From Rotaria socialis (lineage: Eukaryota > Rotifera > Eurotatoria > Philodinida > Philodinidae), in contig CAJNYU010003377.1 in NCBI GenBank assembly GCA_905331475.1, positions 62,001-126,000 of the forward strand: 64,000 nt of DNA. The letters run 5' to 3'. The position numbers were made by a program, and so were the translations under genes. Positions 23,773-36,381 of this stretch are shown here, piece after piece. The number at the start of each line of letters is the position of its first letter. The stretch's first letter is position 1. A model generated the notes under the pieces. That model saw only the letters and a program-made list of their open reading frames with translations, was not told the origin of the DNA and made no database searches.

Positions 23773-26700
23773 CTATGAATATAGAAAAATAGAACCGCGA
23801 AATACTATAAATAAAACACTCCAAATAATCTCGAAGATTGTATTCGTAAAAATAACAAGAAAACGATAAGCTTTTGTTTATGTGTGCGATCCCAGCAGAA
23901 GATCTATGATTTGTTGAACAAAAACAACAAGGAAACGATTTGTATAATGACATATTAATATCATCCTCATCCTTCAGTTTGTTTATTTGTTTTATTGATA
24001 TGGAATAAATCAGAAAGGATTTTTTCATTTGTTTTCATATTCATATTATTCGACTACAGATATGATTATGACCATGATCATCTTCATCACAAAGGAGAGA
24101 AGAATCAAAAAACCAAAAACACAGCGACGAGAGAAAAAAAACAAAAGAGAAGTGAAACAAAAAGGATAAGAAAAATTGAAGTCTACCTAGTCTAGGGACA
24201 GAGGTCTTAAATGGAGAAGGCATTATACAGTCATCATCACTCGGTGTATTTTAATCTCTTCTCTCGACTTAAAAAATCGAAGTATAATTATTATATATAT
24301 ATATATATATAAATATACTCTGTTTTTTTTTCGTCTTTTTTGCATTCGACATTACCATCCATCTGATGTGTAGCACCGCTCGATTGTGACTGACTGATTT
24401 TGCAAAGAGTGAAGATGAAGAAAAAAAAGAAAATTTTTTCTGTAGCTTAGAATTTAAAAAAAAGAAAAAGAAAATACTTTATCACACGTTTGCAAAGAAA
24501 AAAAAAGAAAGAAGAATAAACGAGAAATACACATACTCTAAATGCGCGCAAATATGTAAGAAAAAAAACGAGCAATAAAGAAATTAGAAGGAGGATACAT
24601 AGATTTATGGATAGAAATAAAGGAACAAAAAATAGAGATTGGAAGCATGAGAAACATACGAGCCCACCAATGTAAATGTTTTGCTATTATTTGGTTTGTA
24701 TTTATACTCTAAACTTCAGTTTCTTGAATGATCTTTTTTGATAGTGGTTGGTTATCAGTGATAGTTGAATTATTAAGAGGAACATCGTGATCAGCGTCGT
24801 TATAATACGATGAAGCTTTGGATACATTTGTGACTCGTAGCCTATCTAATGTTGCAAATTCTGGTGGGTATCGATCGATTGAATCTTCAAATGCTTTTAT
24901 CACACGAAGCTAGATTTGTTGGAATAAAGAGAAAAAACATCCAATCAATGTTTTGTTAAAAATAAACCACATGAAGATACACAACCGATAATGGAATTAG
25001 TGCACAAACAAAAAACAATAAGTATGAAAGACATAAGTCAAGAAGAATTGATTATATTCTACATGCACATACAACATTGAACAGATGAAAAGCAATTAGA
25101 AAAAAATGACAAGCTAAGATACAAAGCAGTGAAACAAATAATTAAAGCACTCAAGCCTATAATTTTTAATATTTATTAGTTCAATCATTTAGAATGAGCT
25201 TATCTATCCCGTTACTTGTTCCGGTTGCTTTTGCTTAGGGTATAAAACACTAAACCACAACAAGAAACAAACACATAACAATGAGTGCAATCAAAATATA
25301 TAGGGGAGGGGGAGGTAAAGGAGACATTTATCGAATAAATTGATCAAACCTCAAGAAAAATGGATGCATATGATGTATATGTTTTAGTGTTTTTAGGATG
25401 ATTTAATCGATAAATGGAAAACGCACATGTGCTTTTATACATATGATGGTAGTTACCATTGGGAAGACGGCGATTTGGCGACATGTTCTTGGAAAGTTTT
25501 AACGACTTGTACCTGTCATAGGGATTATAGAGAAATAATATTAATAAAACAATAAAGAAACAAATAAAAAAAAAAACGATTATTAGTTTTTAGTAGAAAT
25601 ATTCATATTACCATGTAAATATATACTGTTTCTTTTGTTTTTCTCCTATTCTTATTCGATATATAAGTATTATATTGATCAATCAGTAAATTTAACATCA
25701 AAACAATTTTCTTTTCTCTCATCAATTCTAATTTATATTCAATAATTATTATAAAAAGAATATAAAACAAATAATCTTTTTTAATTATATCATGTCATCT
25801 TAGATTGCAATAAATTTTCTATTTCGTATTCATCACTAATGGTTCTTCAATTTCTCGATTAGGCCCAGTCATCAATAGGCATACTATCATTATTCAAATG
25901 CACACATGCACTAGAGTAAGCGAAGTCAAACTTGTGTAACGTTATTGATAAAAAAAAAAGAGCGAGATTAAGCAAGTTTCAATAATATATATATATATAT
26001 ATATATGTATACAAATTGACATTATTTCTCAAGAGAATCATGATTAATGGCATAGAACAACAAACATCCATGATATTGTTGGCGTACGTTTTTTTTATTG
26101 CAAGAAAAAGAAGAAGAAGAAGAAGAAGAAGAAGAGAATAAAATAGAACCTAAAAGAAAGATTCTTCTTTTTAATTTTTGTACATACCTGTGTTTGAAGA
26201 CGTGTTATTCCTCTTAGCCAAAGTATTTGTCCCTTTGTGAGACTGGCTCCTGGTCTTGACTGTCCTTCGGGGCCTAAATCATCCGGTGAATTGGGTTCAT
26301 AAACTTCGCCTGCACCCCATTTTGGCATATGATGTGTCACCGGGATCAAATTAACTATCTACAAAAAGAGAGTTCCAAACTAATAGAAGCAAATCCAAAA
26401 GAAAAATCTTCATACTTGATTCCATAGAAGAACTGTAACACCAAAAAACAAACACCACATCCATTGTTCAAAGGTTAATGCAACACAAGAAAATGCCACT
26501 GAACCATATTGAACAAGAACAATTTGTACAACAAATGTTACAACCCATATACCATAAAAAATCGGATTAGTAAATATTCCTCGAAAAACATTTTGTTCAC
26601 CATGGATTTTTCGACAATTTATTTCATTAAATAATGTCATTAAGACAAAAACATTAAATATCATTGTAAAATGTTCTGATGGTTTAAAAACGCTATCAAC

Positions 26701-29700
26701 TGGACGACCATCATCCATATCAAATACTGTAGGTCCTTCAAATTTCAAAGCAAAAAGAAAACATGAAAGAACTATTTTCGTTTCTCTATTCTTACCAGCA
26801 AATAATATAAAAAGCATAACGCCTAATTGATAAATAGCATGGCCAAGAATATTTTTCATCATTGTTCGGGAAATCAATGGTCGTGTCCGTCCATATGGTA
26901 GACGTGTTAATAAGTCTTCGGTTGGAACTTCAGTAGCAAGTGCTAATGATGCCAATGTATCCATAATTAAGTTAACCCATAACATTTGAACGGCACGTAA
27001 GGGAGATTCTTTGACAATACATGCTCCAATAAAAGCACAAAATACAGCAACAACATTTACAGTCAATTGAAATTGAAGAAATTTTGCTATTGAATCATAG
27101 ACATTGCGACCCCACATAACAGCTTTGACAATTGAATTGAAATTATCATCAACAAGAATAATATCTGATGCTTCTTTGGCTACATCAGTACCTTGTATGC
27201 CCTATTTAAATAAATAAAAATCATCAGAGTGAAGTAAATGAAATTCATGCATTTCTTTTTTTAGATTCGAGATCTATAAATTGAGTCAAGATTATATGAA
27301 TTCTCAAGTTTTTAATAAGTTTTATCTCATCCTTACGTCTGTTCGAAGCTGTTTTTTTTTTTTTATAAAACTAACTATAGCCAGTGCACGCGGGGGGGGT
27401 GGCCTTGATTTTTGAATTCGGCTTGGAAACTTTGCATATACGTATATCTTAGATTTGCTCAGAATAGTACTTCATGAAAGTGTTTGATATTTTTTCGTTT
27501 GAGAAATATGATGAATGTAAGAGACAAGCTTTTCCTATTTAAAAACTTAGCTACTAATGATTTAGTTTCATTCTGTAGAAATAGTATAAAACGAAATGTA
27601 AAACTAACCATAGCAAAGCCAACATCAGCTTTTTTCAAAGCAGGTCCATCATTTGTTCCATCACCGGTAACAGCGACAACTTCTCGTGTCGGATTTATTT
27701 TTGATGCAATAATACCACGAACTAATACATATTTATCTTGTGGTGATGAACGAGCTAATACACGTAGATGTGGCCAAACTTTATCAAATAAAGCTTGATC
27801 AACCTAAATATAAAAAGTTAAAATTTCTATATCGTAAAACGAAAAGAAAAGTTCTCTCTTACTTCTCCATCCGGTTTTGATCTTATACGTCGATTGAATT
27901 CTTTTCCTTCGAGTACTAAGAAACTGTCATTCGGTGATATAATTCCACATTTCAGTGCAATGGATCGAGCTGTATTGACATTATCTCCAGTAACCATACG
28001 TACTGTGATGCCAGCATTGCGACATTTTGCTATGGCATCTGGTACCTCTGCTCGTACAGGATCTTCAATACCACATATACAAATGCATGTTAATTGATCT
28101 ACACAATTAGCTTCATCGTCCCAGTCTGGTAATGCATCAGGTGCGAAATCTCTATATGCAACACAAATTGTACGTAAACCATCACATGCCATTGGTTCGA
28201 TAACTGTTTGTACAAGACGATCGTACTCAACATTTGAAAATGGTACAACATCGCCATTACGATTTAGTATTGTTTTACATTTTTTCAAAACAATTTCCGA
28301 TGCACCTTTTGTGTGCATGCGTACAACGGAGTCTGGCCGTCGAATAACTGTTGACATATTTTTTCGTACTGAATTAAATGTATAAACATGAACGAATCTT
28401 TCTTCGGGATAACGTGTACGAATTTCATCATAACTACCACCAAGAACTCCAACAAAACCTAATAAGCCACATTCCGTCTTATTTCCAACTTGTTTAGCTA
28501 ATACTACTTCTCTTTCTGGTGGAGGCTAAAAATAAACGAGAATAATAAATTTTCTTACCAAAATTATCGCTTTTTGACTTACTAATAATTTTGATGAATA
28601 ACTACTATTAACAGCTATGCCTTCAAATACGATTTCTTTTGTTTTAGCTGGTACGACTATTTCTTTAGCTTTATTTGGATTTTCGACATTTTTCCAATGT
28701 TTTTCGCCAATATAGATTTGCACAACAGTCATACGATTGGTTGTTAATGTTCCAGTTTTATCTGAACAAATAGCTGTTGCATTACCCATTGTTTCGCATG
28801 CATCCAAATGACGAACTAAGTTATTATCGTGCATCATTTTCTAAAAGAATTCATCGATTTTTGTTTTTTTAATAATATTATTGAATAAATCAACGAACTT
28901 TAACGGCATAAGCTAATGATATTGTTACAGCCAATGGTAGACCTTCAGGTACAGCAACGACTAATACAGTTATACCGGTGATTAAGTATCGTACAAATCG
29001 ACTCCAATATTTATTACTCCATCGTTCACGTCTAAATATTATCAAATCAATGCGTTCAAAAAAGAAAATAGCAACATCATCGTGAAATGTTACCTTTGAA
29101 TAAATTCTTCAATAGAGAATCGTATCAATAAAACGAGTACAGTCATAATAGCAATTGTCATGCCTAAAACAATTAAAATCATTTAAAAGTCAATTGTAAA
29201 TCGATTTTTAATCTTATGCCATCAGAATGTTCAACAAACTAGGAATAAAGAATGACTTGTTTAGCAATTTAAAACTCCTCTCGTGGCTTTCTTTTGATAT
29301 ATTTAATCTTTTTTTTCATTTGAAAGAACACATTAGGATCTGGGATAAAAGCAAAGTTTATCTCTATTGTTTTTATTTTTGAAATCTTATGTCTTTAGTG
29401 TTTTCAATAGACTAAAAGAAAACCAGGAACTCATTGACTATAACAAATGCATTTTTTTGTAATAATAATAATAATAATAATAATGAATCCGACAAAAAAG
29501 ATTCTATTCATGTCGTTAATTTTGAGATACGCTTTCAAAACAATTGCCTATAACAAAACTCCTCCGAGAATTCTTAGATGCACAATCAAAGAAAAAGGAT
29601 CAATAGAGAAAGAGAAAGACTTCCTGTCTTATAATACTTTTTTTAGACATCAAATAACATATTTTTCAAATAGGTGATGATAGAAATCATCAAGTTTTTT

Positions 29701-31562
29701 GCACAGAAAAGGACGTATCGTACGGAAAATCGTGTCATGTATGAAATATCAGGCCTCCAGCGATTCTTTGATGGAAAATTGTGATTTCTTATGATAGGAT
29801 GACCTTCATCTTCGAGCTAAACTATACAAATTTTCCATGATAACAAAAATATGATATTCTCTTCGAGACAGTCTCTAAAGTATATTTCTTTTTTTGTCAT
29901 TTTAACTCTTCAACATCGTACATCTAGAAATATCAATCAAAAACAGAACTAATTATTACTATTCCTAATAGAATGATTCATTCATTCTTTCAATTTCTTT
30001 TTTTAATTAAAAACATATATGTAATTGGCTTATAGTGTTACCTGCATATCCAATTTGAATAGCCAATTTTGTTAATTTTGCTTGTAAAATAGATCGTTCT
30101 GTAACTTTCATGTGCTCTGGGTCATCATCACCACCTGCTTGTTTATCATCATCAAGATTAACTTCTTGTAGTTCAGTTGCATCATGGTTATTAACTGCTG
30201 CTGCACCTAAGTTAGAAGAAAATACAATTTCTTGTTTCCTTAACATAATAAAGCAATTCAAAGCGAGAAGCCGTCATTTTTTTAAAAGTTAGTAATCAGT
30301 TACAATTATTGAGTGAGTATTAACGACAGTAAGTTTAAGAAAAATACCTTTAGCCGGCCCTGATTTTATTAGACGTTCTTTAGCGTCTGCATCAGCAATT
30401 TTATCATCTGAACAAGCATGAGGAAAACATTAAGGGTACATTTAAAGGGTAAAATTGAATCCTAGGTCATACTTTGGCTTTTACTTTCGATAGGTTTTTT
30501 ATCAGTAGTAACTTCTTCTTCTTTGGTTGCGCCTAATAATTTAAATATCATTCCCGTTTGACTATGTTCGCCAACGGCCAATACTAGCATTTTACCACTA
30601 CCCTCCATAATATGCGTACCTGAATAAATTTAGATAGAAATTATTTGATAGTTTAATTTTCTTGTTATTCTCCTACCGGAAAGAAGAAATGGATCTCTTG
30701 ATTCATGTTTTTTGATTAAATCTGATTCTCCAGTTAATGATGATTCATCAACTTTAAGATCATTCGATTGTACAACAACACCATCGGCTGGTAATAAATC
30801 TCCATATTTAATTTGGCATATATCACCAACAACAATATCTTTTATTGGAATTTGTCGTACTGAATTTTCTCTAATGACATTAAATTTTTGATCAAGTTCA
30901 ATTTTTGATTGAAGACCACGAAATTGTCGTTCTTTTGTCCAATCATTAAATGCTGTTACAAGGACAACAACAATGACAGCTATAATAATTGCTGCACCTT
31001 CGATCCATTCAACATTTGCTTCTTCTGAAAAATAAAAATAAAACAAACAAAATACACATGAGAAATATTATTCTTATCAATATTCTATTTACTTGGTTTG
31101 ACTTCAGCTTCGAATGTATCTCCACCTGGATGATAGAATGATAAAGCAAATGAAATGCAAGCACAGATAATAAGTATAACAAGAGTAACATCTTGAAGTG
31201 CGTCCATCATGAGCCGCAAAAATGTTTTTGGTGGTTTTGGTGGTATTTCATTACGACCAAATGCAGTCAGACGTATTGACAGATCAGCGTCCTCGCCAGA
31301 TAAGCCTGTAAAATAATAAACAAAGGAAACACTCGACTGTTTGTTTTTTTTTTCATATTAACTTACCATGTATTAAATGAGTTTTTAGTTTTTGTGCAAG
31401 ACCACTAAGACCGCCATATGTTTCATTGAGTTCTTTGACACCTTCATGACCTCGCGTTTGCATTAATGTTTCTAATTCTTTAAGGGAAATGCCAAATTCA
31501 CGTCCAGCGTCTTCAGGAGATAGTTCATTCTGACCGGGAGTAGGTTTTTTCTTCTTTGCCAT
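23656..31562 (-). CDS. Plasma-membrane Ca2+-transporting ATPase (PMCA), complete
   Basis: P2B-type pump that exports Ca2+ from the cytosol using ATP, activated by calmodulin. Fourteen constant exons: 31562-31367, 31305-31093, 31024-30677, 30619-30473, 30407-30348, 30206-30042, 29163-29094, 29031-28899, 28840-28583, 28525-27863, 27803-27609, 27201-26796, 26735-26416 and 26358-26188. They sum to 3345 nt (1115 codons) with unbroken frame. A last exon is then chosen from three candidates, giving 1134, 1181 or 1153 aa. Seen: two N-terminal TM segments, actuator TGES near 234-237, [11 protein letters not shown], phosphorylation motif CSDKTGT (Asp471), KGASE nucleotide region, [21 protein letters not shown] hinge, C-terminal TM segments and the start of the calmodulin-binding helix ([15 protein letters not shown], 1101-1115). 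The 878-bp intron 6 contains an (AAT)n run. All catalytic residues look intact. Confidence 0.95.
24709..24909 (-). CDS. PMCA candidate last exon C2 (tail ends ETEV)
   Basis: Acceptor AATCTAG then phase-0 coding of 66 residues beginning [12 protein letters not shown], the closest of the three to the vertebrate calmodulin-binding helix, and ending IIQETEV and TAG. The last four residues fit a class I PDZ ligand (S/T at -2, V at 0), as in vertebrate PMCA b variants (ETSV/ETSL). This is probably the canonical long tail. Confidence 0.75.
   Translation of the reverse strand, partial: LRVIKAFEDSIDRYPPEFATLDRLRVTNVSKASSYYNDADHDVPLNNSTITDNQPLSKKIIQETEV
25453..25512 (-). CDS. PMCA candidate last exon C1
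   Basis: Acceptor CATGACAG precedes phase-0 coding [19 protein letters not shown] and then TAA: 19 residues beyond constant exon 14. VQVVKTF fits the second half of the calmodulin-binding helix (vertebrate IRVVKAF). A GTAACT donor inside the last codons (25456-25455) could instead splice onward. Joining to C2 in that way shifts frame and stops after three or four codons (CFV). A minus-strand ATTAAA lies about 45 bp downstream near 25404-25409. Confidence 0.55.
   Translation of the reverse strand, partial: VQVVKTFQEHVAKSPSSQW
26100..26135. repeat. (GAA)n microsatellite in PMCA intron
   Basis: AGAAGAAGAAG-type run just past constant exon 14 of the Ca2+-ATPase. On the transcribed strand it is a CTT-rich polypyrimidine tract. 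Confidence 0.9.
29459..29485. repeat. (AAT)n microsatellite in PMCA intron 6
   Basis: Run of AAT triplets within the 878-bp intron of the Ca2+-ATPase. Confidence 0.9.
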
Positions 31563-34242
31563 TTAGAAAATTTAATGATATATATGGGAAATAAATATAT
31601 AGGATTCTTTTGGTAGAATTTAATTATCTAATTGAATGTTAATAAAAGTATGTCGAAGAAGTTATTCTGTCGTTGAATAGAAGGTTGATATAAGTTTGTG
31701 ATTCATTCATTTATTCAAAATACAACGACAGATAGACCTTGAAATAAAAAAACAAAAAAAGTTAGTAGAAAAAAAAACCAACTGATAAAGAATGTCTCGA
31801 GAGAATATCAGCGAACACAGATCTATTCTCTATCATATCTCGTTCGGTCGTTTTATTTGGCCACAAGAGCAACACATACATTTGCTTACAAGTAGCTTTA
31901 TTTACAAGAAAGTTACTGTCGTTCTCTAGGTTATTTTTCTTTTTTTTTGCATTCTATTTGTTCCTCAAATGATATTCTTAGTACCGAGCAGCAGCAACAA
32001 CGGGATAACAAAAAAAAAAAAAGAAAGAAAAAGGTAATAGTACGCGATCTCGGATTCCCACGTGGAATGATCCAAGGAAACAAATCTAACAAATGCAATG
32101 AAATATTCTGCCCTTTACATATTAGATTTCTTTCACTATTGATCACACGGCTTGATCCTAAATAGGAGTGTCATTGTACAGATATATGATTTGTCACGAA
32201 GGTTAACATATACAATTACTCAAACAACAGAAGAAAAAGAAGCAGAAACGTAATTAAAATATTCGTCTCGATATTTCATTCATATGTCGAAATTTGACAT
32301 ATGACAAATAGTATATTGATCAATCTCGTATTTTATCTTATGTCGTCAGCTGTAGAGAATTCATTTGTGACGTAAGAAAAAATTCATCAAAAACTATCAC
32401 ATCATTATTATCACCTGTCCTGTTTTGTCATTTCAGTATACAACTTCTACATATGTCTACGCACATATAAATATATCGTTATAGAATGGAATAGAACTTA
32501 CTGGTCTTGTTCTCTCGGAGTTCCTCTTCATATTTTTCTATCGTCAGTTCTCATTTCTCTTTTTCTTGTTTCTTGCTCGATTATTCAATAACAGGGCCTC
32601 TTTTCTCCGTGTTGCTCTGTGCGGTTAGTGAAGCGAAGGAAGAAAAAGACCATGAAGAGTATGTGCTCTGACAACAAGAGCAATAGTAGGAAAATCGGGT
32701 CGTTCGGCGATGGTGATGTATGGATACGAACTATAGAAATACTAGTAGAGGAAAAAAAGAAAAAGAAAAAAATATAGACAGATAGAGCGGGTGGGAGAGC
32801 GAGAGAAAGATCGGAATAATCACCTAATCAGATAATCTTGTTCAACGATCGGCCACACTGATTTTCCTTATGTATTATCTATTATTTTTTTTGAACGAAG
32901 ACGAGTGGCAGAAAAAAAATAATAGAAAACAATGACTGAATATAACAATATGATGAATATTGAAAGAGGAAAAAAAGAAAGGAAAAAATGATCAAGAGAA
33001 GTTAAGGTGTTGAAGAAAAGTAGACAATTAGCTTGTTTTTAATAGAATTACAAGAACAACAAAAAAAATTAAGAAAAATAACGCCGACTATTCAGATAAT
33101 AACTTTTATAATGGCATATTATTACTTTCGGGTAGGCAGACTTGCTTCTATTGCATTCAGAAGTCAGCAAGGTTCCATTCGGATAATATGTAGAAAGACA
33201 TTATATTCAGATAGCAGCTAAGCTATTTTTTTCTGTTTCCAAAAATAAAATATTTGGAAAATATTCAATTAGTTGAAATAATATATCATTATTATTAATT
33301 TCTTCATAAGAGATTTTAAATCAAAGACTTAACTTTCCTGTGAAAATATACGAGTGCGACGATCATTATTTAAATAGGCGCCTAGCAGAATGTTTTCTAT
33401 TGGTTTTAAAATAAACTTATATGGATTTGAACGTTTTAAATAGAACGAAAAAAAACTGGTTACAAGTTATTGTGTCATTTAATCAAATCTCTTTTATCAA
33501 TTTACTCTTTTCAACAAGAAAAAAATAATGCTTTTCTACATATATATGTTTTTCCCTTGAAATTAGTCTAGTTTGAGAGACTATCTATTTGAGAGTTATA
33601 CCTAAATGGTTCATTTTCGAAATACATACTAGAATTTTTAAGAAAAAAAACATAACTTTGCTTACCATTAACTTCTTTTTCGTTGAAAATTTCGTTGTGA
33701 TAAATTGATCTAAAAGAACAAAAATGACGAAATAAATAATATAATACACTACATAGAAAAAAGATGCTAACTCTTGTCTACTTTCACAAGCAAAATCTAC
33801 ATATTTCTATTGCCATTGATTTATGTTACGAGTTTCCATTGACTCAACATGTTAATATCATCGTTGTAACTAATACTCACTATAGTTATTCATAGAAAGT
33901 GAACTTGAAATAGATTTCTTCTTCGTAGAGACTCGCGAAAACTACACAAGAATGAATTATGTCTCAACGCTACTTCGACACTAGGATCAATTTTATCGCT
34001 TGTAATACTTCGATTTGAAAGAGAATAACTCAAGGAGTTTCATTCGAATAGAAATATTTTTTTAAAATAAAATAAACTATACAAACAGTTAATCAGCAAA
34101 GATGATTGTATGAATAAACTCTTAGTTTTAATCATCTAATATCTGAAATGATGTAAAGGGAAATGGAAAATTGTTATTCTCTTTCATTTTTTTCAATATA
34201 ACTCTTGTCTTTCTTTCTACACCAGGGCTCATTTTTTTCATC

Positions 34243-34341
34243 AACGTCATCATCATAATCATCATCATCATAATCATAATCATCATCATCATCATCATCG
34301 TCATCATCATCATCATCATCATCATCATTATTATTATTAAT
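34243..34341. repeat. (CAT)n/(ATC)n microsatellite
   Basis: About 100 bp of mostly ATC triplets with CAT/AAT interruptions. It produces spurious poly-Ile and poly-Met open frames on the two strands. Confidence 0.95.
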
Positions 34342-34458
34342 ACTACTTGCCAATATTATAAATCGAAAAAAGAAAAGAATAACAAAGAAAAAGAATAAAG
34401 GTATAACAAGTTATTTATCCGTATAAATAGATTGCTTGTCAAAACACAAGAAAAAAAG

Positions 34459-34463
<5 letters not shown>

Positions 34464-34500
<37 letters not shown>
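34464..34500. repeat. (TA)n microsatellite
   Basis: Uninterrupted TA run in the region upstream of the Ca2+-ATPase. Confidence 0.95.
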
Positions 34501-34504
<4 letters not shown>

Positions 34505-36008
34505 TTATATGGACATACATATTTAATAATGACTAACGTTTATTTGCCTATATTCTTGAATGAAACACCATTAAAGTAGATTATATCATAGATTGAAATA
34601 GGTAACAATATAATGATAATTTTAATAATCTAACTAAAGAACGAGCAATATATATATATATATGTATATATATGATTGTTTGCACAATCAACTGATGTGA
34701 GAGATTTAAAATACCAAAAGAAAAAGAAAAATTCATTTTTTTTTCTTCTATAAAAAGAAAATATAGGAGAAAATCTTCCTTGTACTCACAAAATTTCGTA
34801 GGAGTTTTGTACAGTCAATCAGTATCATTGTTTTTTTTGCTCTCAAACGAATCGCAGCTTAGCTACAGCTCCTGTCTGTGTATTTCTTTACTTCCTCTCT
34901 TGATTTGTCTTTACTGCTGTGGCTGAGGATGATGATGGTGTGTGATGGTTGTTGTTGTTGTTTTCCCGTTACCGTTACCGTTCTTCTCGCGACATTTTCT
35001 TTTCCATTCACTCTTTTTTTAGCGCACAAGAGCACGCCATCTCGCTCTTCAAATCAACAACACATTTCTATCGTTGTTCTACTATAACAACAGCTACTAC
35101 TCTACACTACCACATTCATGACTGCTGTTTTTCCCCTTGCGACGACATGTTCGGAACTCGATTTTTTCTCTTCTTTTCTTTTTTTTTCTTTTTTTCTCAT
35201 TTCTTTATTCTTGTCTGTGTTTCTTTTTTTTTTCTAACACGCCTTTGCTTGATGTACTTCGCAATAGCTCGAGTTCTTTTGTTAGCAGCATCACATACAA
35301 CACCCACCAACACAAGATGAAAATCCCTTATCATCGCATCATTGTTGTCCTTATACTTAAGAAAAAAAAAACGAGAAGAAGAGCAACGAGCAAACGATGA
35401 TTATTATTGATACTGAACACATTGAGGAGTAGTATACGAAAGAACAAAAAGAGATAGAAAAAAAAACGGCTGGAAAGTGAAAAAGAAAAAGAGATTTCTG
35501 ATTAAGGAAATTGATATGTGCTGTGACGAGTACCACCACACGAATCATTTCCGCTTGGATAAGTTCTTTGTCGAATGAATCGAACTCATCGTCATCATTA
35601 AATATTGATAGAATTTTTTTATTCAAAACAAAAAACGAGGGAAAATTCTATTTTCGTAATGAACAATCTTAAAGACAAATATAGATGGTACAACAATTGT
35701 GAAATCGACCATGTGTAACATTATTTAGGCGGGCATGAATGGAATGGAATAAGTAAGTCTTCAAAAACGAACGAGATTTATGGCGACAACGCACCAATTA
35801 TCGATTTTCGGATGATTCAATAATGAAATTAATAAAAAATCTATAGAAAACATGTTTTTTTTTTCTTATCTCAGAAATGGAAAAGAGATATAAGATGAAG
35901 TCTGAAAAGACTCTTAAATAGTTAATTCAATTATGAGGTCGCTAATAGACGGTTTCCTACGTAGTATGAATCGAAGGAAATGCATGATTTTCCTTCAAAG
36001 AAATCTAA

Positions 36009-36381
36009 ATAATTGACAGTGGCGTAGCCGGGATTTTTTAAGCAGGTAGCAATTTACCAGCTAAATTATTTTTAGTGGGTAATAATAGTGGGCACGTAAA
36101 AACTCTGGTTAACAATAACTTTTTTAAAAACATCTGCATTACAGAAGCCGTTGTTAACGGGAAGAGATTGAAAATTGGTTTTTGTAAATCGCTTGATTAG
36201 ATTTCATCAAGAGAAAATGTGTTGAAATAAAATACTCCTTAAATCTTTAAATGTACACAGGTTTTTATATTTTTTAACAATGAGCAATTGACCACGTTAA
36301 AAACAATTAGGTGGCAGTAAAATTTGGTTTGACTGGGAATTGTTCAATTGCTAACCTGCTGGCTACACCACTGATAATTGA
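36009..36381. mobile_element. hAT-type MITE with perfect 8-bp target duplication
   Basis: Element 36017-36373 (357 bp) is flanked by identical ATAATTGA copies at 36009-36016 and 36374-36381. Left terminus CAGTGGCGTAGCCGG and right terminus (reverse complement) CAGTGGTGTAGCCAG are 15-bp inverted repeats with two mismatches; a subterminal GCAGGTAGCAATT-like block recurs in inverse orientation. CAGTG-type termini plus an 8-bp duplication are hAT hallmarks. It has no coding capacity. The intact duplication suggests a fairly recent insertion. Confidence 0.9.

Larger units (their letters stand above)
31563..36016. other. Upstream region of PMCA: non-coding, microsatellite-rich
   Basis: About 4.4 kb, very AT-rich. 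It holds a (CAT)n array at about 34243-34341 and a (TA)n run at about 34464-34500. The many open frames are low-complexity (poly-Ile/Met, poly-Ser/Phe) and are not called. Likely contains the PMCA promoter and any 5' non-coding exon, but no specific site could be pinned down. Confidence 0.5.

Noticed and set aside
34128..34398. Open frames on both strands across the ATC/CAT array
   Set aside because: Poly-Ile and poly-Met translations are products of a triplet microsatellite; no start context, domain or splice support.
34878..35626. Several overlapping open frames rich in Ser, Phe and Leu
   Set aside because: Low-complexity pyrimidine/purine tracts; no family features and mutually overlapping.
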